Shown here: positions 12,523-26,032 of the stretch, in pieces
How positions within the stretch are numbered: position 1 is the first letter of the stretch
How the letters are laid out: the number at the start of each line of letters is the position of its first letter
Source of the DNA: Neocallimastix lanati (nom. inval.)
Taxonomy: Eukaryota; Neocallimastigomycota; Neocallimastigomycetes; Neocallimastigales; Neocallimastigaceae
Direction of reading: 5' to 3'
DNA: 64,000 nucleotides
NCBI GenBank assembly: GCA_016946835.1
Contig: JACVTC010000154.1
Location: 182,501-246,500 of the forward strand
Notes under the pieces: model-generated
What the model saw: only the letters and a program-made list of their open reading frames with translations
Database searches by the model: none
What the model was told of the DNA's origin: nothing
Position numbers and translations under genes: made by a program

Positions 12523-14047
12523 GTTGTTGTTGTTGTTGTTGCAATAGTTTTTATTATTGTTGTTATTGCTATTGCTGCTATTATTTTCATTCCGAGAAGA
12601 TTTTGTTTTTTGAGAAATACTTAATGAAGAAAAAAATGATGATTGTTTTAAAAGATTTTTATGAATATTACTTAAAGAAGCAAAATTAAATGATTTCATT
12701 GTTCTATTTTTTTTTAAATTAATTTTTGTATTGACCTGTTGTTTATATTTTTCTTTTGAAAGCGTAAGTCTATTATTTATATCTTCTATATACTTTTCCT
12801 TATATCCATTACCAAGTGATACCCAGTGTAATGAATCAATTACCATATTCCATCCAAGAGGAGTTTCTATTTTTGTTAAATAAGAAAGCATATCTAAAAT
12901 TAAAATTCTATTTGGAATAGGTAGTACAGACGGTGATGATAAAAATATAGACTGAATATAATTTGAATTTAAAAAAGCAATATCCTTTATATGTACAAGT
13001 TGATGATAAAAAAGTGACAACGTTAATAATAATAAAGGTGTTGGATCTGAATAAAGTGTTTCTAAACCAATCTTAATTATATTTTAAATATTTGATATGT
13101 ATAAATTCATTTTTGGTAATAAAATTTAATATAAAAATATATAATGTAAATATTAATTTATATTAAATTACTCTGCTATGAAAAAATACACGGATACATC
13201 TAATTAAATGCTCATGAATAACCCAATCCTTACTTGTTCTTAATAATGATTAATATGAGTAATTTTTTAATTTTTATTAAAATAAAATAAAAAATTAAGA
13301 AAATATATAAGTTAAAATATTTAATGATTGATTTATTAGATTCGTAATTGACCTTAAAAAATTTTAATTTATATTACTTTGAATCTTTAATAATATTATC
13401 CATAATATTTCTATTTAAATAATAATAACCACCATTTTTAATGAAATTTGTCAACCAACTCAATATATTATTTTATTAAAAAATTTTTATAATATTTTTA
13501 AAATTAATTAATAAATAAATTGTGACAATTTTATTAAATTACAATATAATTTAATATATATTTACTTAGAAGAATCATCTGAAATCATAAATCTTAATTT
13601 GGTTAACATTTTTGGATTTATGTTTTTTTTCTTTAATAGATTAATGAAATGTTTTGGTGAATTGTCATTCGATTTAGGATCAATATTTGGATTAAAGCAT
13701 TCACTGTTCACTTTATTCTATTTTTTATTTTATTTCATTTTATTATATTTTATTTTATTTTTATATTATTATTTTTTTTATTTATTTTATTTTATTTTAT
13801 TTTATTTTATTTTTTTATTTTATTTTTATTTTTTATTTTTTTTTTTTTTTAATAAAATATTTAAATATTCAAATAGTAAGATTTTTAATTTATTTAGTAA
13901 AATATTATTTAAATTTATTTAATGATAATAACGATTATTACTTTTTGTAATTTAAATATTTCCCATTTTTTTTCTAATGGTAAATTCATTAATGTTACCC
14001 TTCCTTCAGTTGTCAGTCCTAAGTCATCCTAATCATTACAATATCAA

Positions 14048-14087
<40 letters not shown>

Positions 14088-14748
14088 TAAACTAAATAAC
14101 ATTAAATAAAAAATTTTTATATATTATTTTATTATAATCTTTAAATATACCATCATTTTATCGAATTTTTTCAATATATAGGATTTGTTAATATATAATT
14201 CATTAAATGGTTCATTATCTCCAAAACTATTATAAACTTCATTCCTTGGTATTACATTTATTAGTTCAATCTTTAATTCATCTATATTATTAACATTCTT
14301 TTTCTCTGATTTATATTCATTCTCATAGCAATCTGCACTTTTACCTTCATCTATATCATCATGTTCATTATTTAAATTGTTTTTAATACTATTACCTTTT
14401 CTTAGCTGTATATTTCTTTTATCATAAATATTATTAATATTTTTATTATTTAAATTTTCATTTATAAAAGATTCATTATAATTATTATTATTATTGTGAT
14501 TATTTCTATTATATATTCTTATGTTATTATTACTATCACCCAGACTTACTGATTTTCGATAATTTTTTAATGAGTCATATGTCATTTTTGAATTATTTAA
14601 AGAATTATTTATATCTTTAATATTTAATTCTTTCATATTCTCAACCTTAGTAATGTCATTACTTTTTCTATATTCTTCATTGATTTTTAAATTTTTTAAT
14701 TTTTGTTCATTATTATTATGCTGACTTAACTCTTGATTTGACTTCATA

Positions 14749-14786
<38 letters not shown>

Positions 14787-14822
14787 AATCTTGGTATCTT
14801 TTTTAAAATTTTCATATATCAT
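10421..14822 (-). CDS. Formin-like GBD/FH3 protein lacking FH1-FH2
   Basis: The protein is about 1,000-1,100 residues on about ten exons. The N-terminal exon (14822-14151) is Asn-rich and disordered. The end of exon 1 and exon 2 (14028-13942) form a formin GTPase-binding motif: YILKKFDKMM, then DDLGLTTEGRVTLMNLPLEK and KWEIFKLQK. FH3 (armadillo) sequence follows: FINLLKKKNINPKMLTKLRF, WLTNFIKNGGYYYLN, HEHLIRCIRVFFHS, GLETLYSDPTPLLLLTLSLF, LDMLSYLTKIETPLGWNMVI. A Ser/Asn-rich insert of about 280 residues (12700-11780) interrupts FH3. FH3 resumes as LIISIINNVPEETAQNRLAI. After that comes only a basic, low-complexity tail ending KSMIN at 10421. No proline-rich FH1 and no actin-nucleating FH2 follow; the next DNA is ATT repeats and SGF29. 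Known formins use GBD/FH3 for Rho binding and dimerisation. Function here is inferred from that. Confidence 0.72.
12484..12540. repeat. TTA/TTG codon microsatellite coding poly-Asn/Gln
   Basis: On the minus strand this reads as CAA then AAT runs inside the FH3 insert of the formin-like gene. It produces a poly-Asn tract that is expandable by slippage without shifting the frame. Confidence 0.85.
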
Positions 14823-16423
14823 TTTAAATTAATCATATATTCTATTTTTTATTATTATTAATAATACATTATTTTTATTTAATATCATAAAATTCAATGT
14901 TGTATAATTATTTAATCATAAGAATAAACAATTAAACAAAATGATAAAATTAAAAAAAATATATATATTTATATTTATATATATATATATTTATAAAAAT
15001 AAAAAAGAACCTCTTAATATTTAAAAATTTAAATATTTTTTTGATATAACATGTATTTAAAAATATTAAATATTATCAAAAATATAATTTAATTATATAT
15101 AATTAGTAAATGGTAATTTTTATTATTATTAAATTTACATAAATTATAAATTATTATTTGATTTTAAATTTATTTAATTTACTAATAAAATTTTAATTAT
15201 ATTTAATATGTAAGATATTTCTTTCAAATTAACAAGATATTAAAAAATAATAATTATAAAAAAAAATTTTTTTTTTATATAATTTTATATATAATGATAA
15301 AATTTGGTTTTTTAGTTTTAATAAATTATTATTTATTATTAATGTTTATAATATATTAAGATAACTTTTTAAATTATTATTATTATTATTATTTATTATT
15401 ATTATTATTATTGATTATTATTATTATTATTATTATCATTATTATCATTATTATCATTATTATCATTGATTATTATTATTTATTATTATTTATTATTATT
15501 ATTATTAATTATTAATATTTATTATTAATTATTAATTATTATTATTATTATTATTATTATAAATTTATTAATTAGATAAATATATTATAAAATTTAGGGT
15601 ATCTTAAGGTGTTTACAAATAATAAAATATATTAATTATTTTTACCTGTTTTTGCTTACTTAAAAAATAATATATAAATAATTATGTATATAATGTATAT
15701 ACATAATAAAAAAAATTGATTTAAATTTGAATTATATAATAATAACGGGAGAATACAAATCAAAAATAGAGTAATCAGTAAATTTTTAGTGTAAATCGAG
15801 TATGCTTTAAATTATTTAAACAAGTGATGAATTTAACAAATAAAGTTGATAACATTATAGTTATTAACTCAAAATTATAACATCATACAAAACATTTTTG
15901 TTATCTCATATATTAGATTTTATATGTATTACTAAATGAATATACAAATAAAAAAAAAAAATCAAAGAAGTTATAGATAACATCACTGGTTTGAATATAT
16001 AAAAGTTACAATTAAAAAAAAAAAAAGCATGAAATTGATTTATAATTATAATAATAATTATAATAAAAGTTTTAATATTAGATAATGATATTTATTATAT
16101 CTAGGGAAAATTTTAATAAACTGTAGCAATTTAACAAAACAATAACTATATTGACATTAAAGCATAAATTTTTATTAAATATATTTTCAAGATTACATCA
16201 AAAATATAATGGATATTTTTAAATATCATTATTAAAATGTAAAATACCACTTTCCTGAGATTTTATATATATTAAAATCTTGATTATTAATAAAAAAAGA
16301 TATAAGAACTTCTTTTATGAAACAGTCTTATATAAAATAATTACATAAATTACATTTATTATCATTATTATTATTACTATTATTATTATTATTATTAATT
16401 ATTAATTATTAATTTTATTTATT

Positions 16424-16462
<39 letters not shown>

Positions 16463-16495
16463 TTATTTTATTTTATTTATTTTTTATTATTATTT

Positions 16496-16528
<33 letters not shown>

Positions 16529-16925
16529 ATTTTTGATTATAATATGTTTGTATATTTTTAATTAACAATATTTTATAAATATTTTATAAATTTTGATTAT
16601 AGAAAAATAGAAAGAATTTAATTTTTAAAGTATATATTTAAATGTAATATATGGAATATACATTATTATTTATTACTATTGAATGTTAAAATATTTTGAT
16701 TTTGTGTTTTATTTTATTTTATTTTATTTTATTTTATTTTATTTTATTTTATTTTTTTTTTTTTTTTTTTTGCTTTTGATTTTGCTTTTTGTTAAAAAAA
16801 ATTACAATTATTTTTATTTTGTTTCCTTAAATGTTGATTTATTTTATATGTTATATTTTTGATATATTTGACATACATATATTTTATGAACTATCATCAC
16901 ATATCTTCAAATTATTAAATAAAAT
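14823..16925. other. AT-rich intergenic stretch with ATT/ATC microsatellites
   Basis: ATT/ATC microsatellites occur at 15375-15560 and 16360-16480, with ATTTT repeats at 16708-16760. No coding region or RNA gene was recognised. Confidence 0.7.
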
Positions 16926-18832
16926 TTAATTTAATTGGGCAGCCTTTATAATTATATAAAAAGTATATTATTATTAAATTAGTTTTACATATATATATAT
17001 ATCAATATTTATTAATTTTAACAAAAAATTACCTTATCGTATAAAGACTCAACAACATTGCTCATACTTTTTATTGTTTCAAGAGCAGTTTCATATGTTT
17101 TCTTTAATTTAATTATATTATTATAAAATTTATTAGTATTACTGTTTCAGTTATTTTTATCATAAATCATAAATAAGATTATGATTATTATTTATAACCA
17201 ACTTACATCAATTGGTTGATCTTCAAATACTATTAAACAACCAGCACCTTGATCAAGTATACCACTAAAAACTTTATCAAGAATCATTTGTGATAATCTA
17301 TTCAATATCATAAAAAAAAAAAAGAAAAAAAAAAAAAAAAGTTTATATATTAAAATATATATATTACTATAAATTATGTACTTCATCTTCATATTTTATT
17401 ATTTATAGTATTCTTACTTCGATTCAACTTGTGATGCTGGAAGGTCAATTAATTTTGCAACATGTTCAATTTCAACACATGAAAATGGTTCAATAATTTT
17501 TGATAAATTTTGCTCTAAAAGAGTGTCATATAAATTACCTAAATGAGAACGAATAATTATATCATTTCCAAGTTCTTTTTTTCATTTAATATAATTAAAA
17601 AAAAAATTAACAATTATTCAAAATAATTTATTATTATTATTTTATTATTTATTAATTATTATTATTATTATTTCTATTATTTTAAACGTATATATATTAC
17701 CATCTTGATAAGTATTTAAGGCTTTTTCGAATTCCTTTAATGATCTATTTTTGTGAGCAGTTGCTATAGCAATCATAGCTTCTATACTTCTTCCTTGATA
17801 TTTATCTGCAAGTTTTGAGCTTGTAATTGTCATAACATCATCAGACTTTAAATATAGTATATATTAATTAATTATTTTTCATTATAATAATATTTTGATA
17901 TTTATTTAACTTACTAAATTAAGCATAATTTTACAAAGAAGCATATATTTTAATGCTAAAATTGCTCTTGGATCATCTTGAGATGAATATCCTTCCAATG
18001 TTTCATAAAAGTATGAATAACTAATTTTGAATTTTATCATAAATATATATTATAAATATTCTTTTTCTTTTTCTTTTCTTTTTTTTTTTTTAATTCAATA
18101 ATTAAAAAAAATATTTCAAACAACTTACGCTGTCTTATAATCTTTTTCTTCAGCATGTAAAATACCAGATTGTAAATCAAGGGCAGCTTGCATTAATGGA
18201 GGACAATAAATTGCATTAGCTGAAGTTCTAGCTGAAGTTAAAGCAGCCTGTTTTTTTTTTTTTTTTTAATAAAATATTAATATACATATATGAGAGAAAA
18301 TACAACTATATATTATATATATATTTATATTTATATAAATATTTAATAATCATACTCTCGATTTAGGGAAGTTACGTAAAGCATGACAAACTCTACTTTC
18401 TAAAAGTTGAACTTCCATTAATACATTCTTATCATCAAGCCTCTTAAGTTCACTTAATAATTCATCAATTAAAGCTAAAGCTTCGTGATACATCTTATTA
18501 TCCAAATATCTAAAAAAAATATTAATTATATTAAATATATGAATATTTTTATTATCAATATTTTATTATAAATACTAAAAATAATTACAATGAAATAAGA
18601 CGAGTTTGTAATGATTGTTTCAAAAATATTCTCTTTTCTGAAATTGCCCATTCGATAGATTCTTTACAGATTTCAACTTGTTGAGGTAAAGTGTTTTCAA
18701 TTTTAGCGAAAAGATCTATTAAAGTTCTTACTATTATATATATATATATATACATATTTATATTTATATTTATATATTACATTAGCATGATTAAATCAAG
18801 TAAATAAAAAAAAAAAATAAAATAAGAATAAA

Positions 18833-18874
<42 letters not shown>

Positions 18875-19460
18875 TAAATGAAATAAAAATAAAATAATAT
18901 ATATATTATCATTTATTTATATACAATTAATTACCAATCTTTGCACTCTTTGCTTTAGGAATAGAAATTAAAAAATTTCTTGAAGATCTAATTAAATCAG
19001 CTAATTCATTTGGTTTTCTTAAATAATATAAATAAAAAAAATTATTTATAATTAATAAATTAATTATTAATAAATAGATTGTTAATTCTTATAAACTAAC
19101 TTTTGGGTACTGTAAATTTCACCGAGCTTTATAATAGCAGTTTCTTTTGCTCTTGCATTTTCTTCCTTTGATTCTATAATAATAATAAATATAGTGTTAT
19201 TTCATGTTATATATTTATTAGTATTCTGCTTTGAAAATAAAATATTTATTAAAAAAAAAAAAGTTTTTATATTTTTTATTATCATTTTCATTTTTATTAT
19301 TATTGTTGTTGTTGTCAAAATTTTTCTTTATCAGTATAACTCTTGCTTATATTCAAAGAACTAATTTAATTATGTACAATTATTCTTTAATGCAAAAATA
19401 TTTAACTTTATGTCAAAAGTAAAATTTTATTGTTAAGTATCAAAATTATAGGAAATTCAT

Positions 19461-19508
<48 letters not shown>

Positions 19509-19769
19509 TTTTTTTTGTTAAAAAAATAATATATAGAAATATGATTTTATTGAATAATAAATATTTATTAAAAATTTAATATAATTGAATTTAATCCATG
19601 TATGATTCATTTATTTTAATATTGTATAAAAAATTAATTTATTAATATCTAATTTTTTCTTTTTTAAATATTAACCATATGTTGTTGAAAAAATGTTTTT
19701 ATAAAAGTTAATAGCTTCATTTGGAGAAGTTTTTATGAGCTTTTCTCCTTCTAATAAATCAACAGTCAT
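16926..19769 (-). CDS. RPN6: 26S proteasome lid subunit Rpn6/PSMD11
   Basis: This is a PCI-domain subunit of the 19S regulatory particle lid that clamps lid to base and core. The start at 19769 gives [22 protein letters not shown]-like helices follow: [40 protein letters not shown], then [19 protein letters not shown]. The PCI part includes [39 protein letters not shown] (17833-17700) and [20 protein letters not shown] (about 17285-17225). The C-terminus reads [20 protein letters not shown]. It continues across an intron to KAAQLN and the TAA at 16926-16928, which matches the family ending better than reading into the intron (VIFC). That last acceptor is an unusual AAAG rather than TAG. There are about ten exons. 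Order and content match Rpn6 throughout. Confidence 0.92.
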
Positions 19770-20238
19770 TTTATACTTTATTTTATAAATAAATTATCCT
19801 ATTATAAATAATATATATATATATATATTAAAATAAATTATATTTTAGTTACATATATCTTTGTAGAGTATTATAACATTTAAAATTAAAATTCTTATTT
19901 TTAATAATAATTTTTTTTCTATTTAAAATTAATAACTTAATGAAAATAATATAACATTGTTGATCTTCAAAAAATAAGGAAATTTCAAATAATTATTTTA
20001 TTAGTACAAATTAATACTTTTTTTTTAAAAATAAAAAGTAAAATAAATATACATAATATTTTATGATCTATTGTTATTTTTTTTTTCTTCTATTGTATTT
20101 ATTTATCTTATTCTTGTCTTTCAAATTTATATTACAATTAACTAATAAACTTACTTTGTAAAGGAAATAATATATAATAAAACAAAATGAGAATATAAAA
20201 AAATATTTACAAATTAATTTTTATATTAATGTTTATTT

Positions 20239-20269
<31 letters not shown>

Positions 20270-20865
20270 TTTTAATTAATTAAAATTTAAGTCAAAGTTA
20301 ATTATTATAATAATTACACGTGATAATATATATATATATGTTAGTAATTTATAAATATAAAAATTAATAAAAAAAAAAGAGAAATTATTCAAAACTTCAT
20401 AATTATTTTTATTTATAATTATTATTTTTAATTTCAAAACATATTAAAAAACGAAAAGTTCAAAATAAGAAAACATATTTAATTATGATGATAAAGTACT
20501 TAATAAATTATTAAAATAATCAATTTATAACATTGGTTTTAAGAAATATTTGTTCATTTATTCATTTATTCATTTATTTATTTATCATTTTTATATTTTT
20601 TATATTGATTTATGCTATTATTTATTTAACCTCCATTTAAATAGTTTTTTAATTTTTTGTACTATTAAACTAGTAAGAAATACTTCAAATTTTTTGATTG
20701 ATCTCAATTTAATGAAATTTATTCTATTATATAAAAATATTAATTTTAATTTAATATATAATAATTGAAAATAAAATATATTTTTTAAATTATTCAATCC
20801 ATAAAAAAAAGTGTATTTTATATTAAATTATAATTATAATATAGATTTATAGATTTCAAAGAAAA

Positions 20866-20903
<38 letters not shown>

Positions 20904-21393
20904 AAAAACTTTAAATTAAAATTTAAAAATTAAAGATTTCGTTTCTCATTGCCCATTTAATATTTTTATTTTTTTTTTTTGTTCAATACAATTTATATAA
21001 TTATTTAGTAAGTATTTTAATAATATAAATAGTCCTTAAAATAATTAAAATTAAAAAAGAAAAGGGTGTTATATTTTAATTCTAATTAATAATAAAAATT
21101 GAATATTAAAGCTTAGTAAATCAATTATTTTACTACAATTTTTAAAATGATAAAAAAAAAGTTTTAATAAAAATTTTTATTAACAATTTTTTAATAATAA
21201 TTGAAATTTATATATTAAATATTTCTATTTCTTTTATTTATAAATATATCTATTTTTATTAAAATTGATTTTTTTTTAAAAAAAAAAAAAATTTATGAAT
21301 CATCAATTTTATCATTTTTAATTATAATATCGATTTATATTTTTTATTTCAACTAAATAATAATAAGAAAAAGAAAATACATTAAAATAAGAA
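19770..21393. other. AT-rich divergent intergenic region (RPN6 / RFC)
   Basis: This separates two divergently transcribed genes. It holds AT-dinucleotide runs (19810-19828, 20868-20898) and homopolymers but no recognised gene. It must hold both promoters, which I could not localise. Confidence 0.6.
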
Positions 21394-21494
21394 ATGAGTA
21401 AAGGAAAAGGTGTTGCTAATTCCTCAACCAATGAAAATTTACCTTGGTAACCTTTTAATCCAAAAGAAATAATAAAATAAAAAATATTCTTAAA

Positions 21495-21531
<37 letters not shown>

Positions 21532-21996
21532 CAGAAGTTATATCTATTTATTATTAATAAACACTTAAATTTTATTAGGGTTGAAAAATATAGACCAACT
21601 TCTTTAGATCAGCTTATATCACATGAAAAAATAATTGAAACAAGTAAAAACAATATTTAAATTTTCCAGATAATTAAATTTTTAAATAAATTCTATAATT
21701 TTTTTTTACATTATTTTAATGAACTAAAAAAATTTTTTTTTTTTATTTCTTCTTATAACAATATATACTTGTTATAAATTATCAATTATTAAATGTAATT
21801 TAATAAATGAAGTTAATAAATTTATTGAACAAAATAGACTTCCACATCTTTTATTCTATGGACCTCCAGGTACTGGTAAAACAACAGCAATTTTAGCTAT
21901 TGCTCGAAAACTTTACAAAGAAAGATATAAGTCAATGATTTTAGAAGTAATTTTCTTTTTATATTTTATTTATTTTAAAAACCAGTATTTTTAACC

Positions 21997-22043
<47 letters not shown>

Positions 22044-24006
22044 GTAAAATAATATTTATTAATTACAATGAAAAAAAATAATAATAATGAAATCTGAATG
22101 ATATTATTCCAATAAAATTCATATATATATGATAATTAGTTAAATGCTTCAGATGATCGTGGTATTGATGTTGTAAGAGATCAAATAAAAAGTTTTGCAA
22201 GTACAAGAACAATTTTTAGGTATAAATTAATATTTATTAATACATATATATATATATATATATATGTATTAATATTTTTTATTCATCTTTATACAAGTAT
22301 ATATAATATAAAATGAATAAAATATATTAATAGTATATTTTATAATATCAATATATATTTATATTTTTATATATGATAAAAAAATATATAAACTTATAAA
22401 AAATAAAAATACAAATAAAATTAAAAAAATAAATTAATTAAAATAGTTCTGGTATGAAATTAATTATTCTTGATGAAGCAGATGCTATGACAAATCCAGC
22501 ACAAGCATCCTTAAGAAGAAGTACGACGTTATAATTTAATTAAAAGCTATTATATATAAATATGTTTGTTTGTTTATTTACTTTACTTATTGTTTTTTAT
22601 TTTTTGTTTTTAAAATTTATTTATAATTAAAAATAATAATTAATTATTATTAAATATTAATATTAATATTAATATTATATTTATTTCATATTTAAAAAAT
22701 AAAAAAAAATTAGTAATCGAAAAATATACCAAAAATGTCAGATTCTGTATTATATGTAACTATGTAAGTAAAATTATACCAGCTCTACAATCTCGTTGTA
22801 CAAGATTTAGGTTTTCACCATTAAAGACAGAACAAATTGAAAAAAGATTAGATTATATCATCGAATGTGAAAAGTAACACACTATATTATAAATTTTTTT
22901 CCTTTTTTTTTTTTTTTTTTTTTAATTTTATTTAGTAATTCTATTATATAGTAGTAAAAATATTTATTAAATAATTATAAATTTTTAATTATATCTATAA
23001 TATTTAATTAGTGTTAATATTACTGATAAAGGAAAAGCTGCTCTTATGAAACTAGCTAATGGTGATATGAGAAAAACCTTAAATATATTGCAGGTATATT
23101 TTCTTTTTTTTTTTTTTTTTTTAATAAATAAATAATGAATATTTAAATATAATTGATATAATAAATATATATATAACTATTATTTATATAAAATATATTT
23201 AGTCAACTGCTGCTGCCTTTGATAAAGTAACAGAAGAAAGTATTTATACATGTGTTGGACATCCTCAAAAAGAAGATATCAATATAATCATTGAATCTAT
23301 GATGTCTGAAGATTATTCTGTTTCATATAAAAGTAATTAAAAGAAATTTAAATAATATATATATATATATATATTTTGTTTTTTTTTTTATCAGATATTA
23401 CAATTAATTCATATTTATTTATGTGATATGTGATTAATATATATAATATATATTTTATTTATTTATTTTCTTTTATTAATATGAAAATACATAAAAATAT
23501 CAATCTAGAAATTATGGGAATAATAAAAGAAAAAGGTTATGCATTACAGGATATTTTATCTGAAGTTAGTAAATTGTCATTCCAATTAGATTTACCACCA
23601 GAAGCAAGAGTCTATTTAACAGAAATGCTTGCTGAAATAGAGTAAATAATTAATTAATAAAAATAATTATATTAATATTAGAAGAAAGGATATATACCTA
23701 AAAAATTGTTTTTATTTGAAATAATTTTTATTAATTATAATTTTTTAAAAAAAAAAAAAAAAAAAATTTATATCACATTTATTATTATTATAAATATTAA
23801 TATTAATAATATTATTATTCTAATATTCCAATTTTAAATATAAATATATATATTGACTTTTTATATTTATATAAAAAAAATAATTATAATAATAAATAAA
23901 TAATAGATATAATATATCAATTGGATGTTCAGATCAACTTCAACTTGGTTGTTTAATATCTACCTACAAAATGACTCTTGAACTTTCTTTAAATTCAAAA
24001 AAATAA
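21394..24006 (+). CDS. RFC3: Replication factor C small subunit (yeast Rfc3 / human RFC5)
   Basis: This is an AAA+ clamp-loader subunit that helps load PCNA at primer-template junctions. The start at 21394 gives [18 protein letters not shown], joined across an intron to [19 protein letters not shown]. Walker A is [20 protein letters not shown] (near 21855). Next come [20 protein letters not shown] and Walker [21 protein letters not shown]. The arginine-finger SRC motif is [13 protein letters not shown]. Then [20 protein letters not shown] and the collar region [20 protein letters not shown] follow, ending LELSLNSKK at 24006. The product is close to the family length (about 340). LNASDDRGI with [11 protein letters not shown] points to the Rfc3/RFC5 subfamily rather than Rfc2 or Rfc4. 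The gene has about ten exons. The stretch 23430-23645 includes intron sequence before the exon beginning [10 protein letters not shown]. Confidence 0.92.
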
Positions 24007-24173
24007 ATATATATATTAAAATTTAAATAACTTTAAAATAAAAATAATAATAATAATAATAATAATAACCACAGAGTTTAGATTATTTATAAGAAATGTT
24101 AATTATTTATTTAATATATATATATATTTATTTTTTTATCTATTGAATGCTAATATATAATATAAATAAACAA

Positions 24174-24206
<33 letters not shown>

Positions 24207-24701
24207 CTATTAATAAAATAAATATTAAACCACTATTAAATAATTATGTTAATATTAATATATATATATATATATATTATTTTTAATTATTTTTATTTTT
24301 ATTTCTTTTTTTTTTTTTCTTTTTTTTTTTTTTTTAAAGAATATTGAGAATAATTCTATAGCTTTTATTGTAATTAAAATTTAATAAATAAATTGTTAAA
24401 TAAATTATATTTTATTATATTTTATATATTAAATATAATTATACTTTTTATTTTTATTTTTGTTTTTATTATTATTACCATGTTTTATTTAAATAAAATT
24501 GCATAAATTAATTATATATTTTGTTTTGTAACTAAGAATAAAGAATGAAAAAGAAAAAAATTAGTTTAAATAAACCATTATTTATATATTACCATTAATA
24601 ATAATAATATTAATAATAAATACAAAATACAAAAACAAATACCAAAAAAAAAAAAAAAAAAAAAAATTAAAATAAAACTTTAAACCTTTTAAAATAATTC
24701 A

Positions 24702-24751
<50 letters not shown>

Positions 24752-24901
24752 AATGTACATTATAATAATTAATAATTAATTCTTTTCTTTCATATTATAT
24801 ACCTTTTTTTTTTTTTTTTTTTTTTTAATAATTTTGTAACTATGTATATATTATGTGTAGTAATTTTTTATTTTTTATTTTATTTTATTTTATTTTATTA
24901 C

Positions 24902-24938
<37 letters not shown>

Positions 24939-25263
24939 AATTATTTTACTTCATTTTATTTTTTTATTTTATTTTTATTTTATTTTATTTTATTTTAATG
25001 TTTGTTTTTGGATTTATTATTATAACTTTTTTTTTTCTTGTTTTTTACTACTTTTTATAAGTATTATACATTTGTCTACTAATTTAAAATAAAATTTTAT
25101 TATTTCTTTTAACTTAAGTTCAAAAATTTTTTAATAATTATTTAAAAGAAATTACTAAAAAAAAAAAAAGTAGATTTTATTTTGATTGTTTATAACATAT
25201 TCAATATTAAAATTAAAAATATTTAAACTTTTCTTTTTCTTTTCTTTTTCTTTTTCTTTTTTC

Positions 25264-25295
<32 letters not shown>

Positions 25296-25845
25296 TTTCT
25301 CTTCTTTCTTTCATATTTTTTAAAAAAAAAAAAATAAAAAAATAAAATATTTCCTATTTTCTTTCCTTTTTTTTTTTTTTTTTTTTAATTTAACTAAAAA
25401 GATAAAATTCTTTTTCTAATAAATATATATATTAATAATCAATGAATATTTCTTAAGATAATTGTAAAAATGATATAAAAAATAAAAAATAATTTTTTTT
25501 CCTTATTTTTAACAGTTTAAAAAATAAAACTAACTTTAAAAAAAATTTAAAAATAAAAATTATTCTACTTATTTATGATTTAATTGACTATATTTATTAA
25601 TATCACTGATTATTATTTATTTATTCATTTATTTATTTGATTATATATGCTTTTTTTTCATATATATATCTAAAATATTTAAAAATTCTATCATTTAAAA
25701 AAAAAAAAATAATAACAATAATAATTAGAAGGGGAATTTTAATTAAAAAAAAAAAAAAAAAAAAGTAGCATATATTTTGTATATGTGTTATAAGCTTGTT
25801 TACTAATTGCTTTTTTTTTTTTTTTGGTCTTTGCTTTTGTTTGCT

Positions 25846-25880
<35 letters not shown>

Positions 25881-26032
25881 TATTTATTTATTTGTATTTT
25901 TGATTTTGGTTTTTTTTTTTTTTTTTTTTTTTCTGTTTTGTTTTATGTTTTTTTTAATAAAAATTAAATTAAAAAAATTCTTTATAATAAATTATTAAGA
26001 AATTTGTAATTAAGAATTAATAATTAATATAT
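24007..26032. other. Homopolymer-rich intergenic stretch between convergent genes
   Basis: This holds repeated poly(A) and poly(T) tracts (for example 24713-24749, 25849-25878), an ATTTT repeat (24871-24900) and an ATT run (24903-24937). Open frames here are low-complexity Phe/Tyr/Leu artefacts. No gene was seen. Confidence 0.75.

Noticed and set aside
13599-13922. 107-codon plus-strand frame
   Set aside because: It is antisense to a formin-like exon and its poly(T)-rich intron.
16980-17035. Alternative end of RPN6 by reading into the last intron (VIFC-stop)
   Set aside because: Splicing to the small exon at 16943 gives KAAQLN, which matches the known Rpn6 ending.
24842-25998. Open frames rich in Phe/Tyr/Leu
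   Set aside because: They are translations of poly(T) and ATTTT repeats in intergenic DNA.
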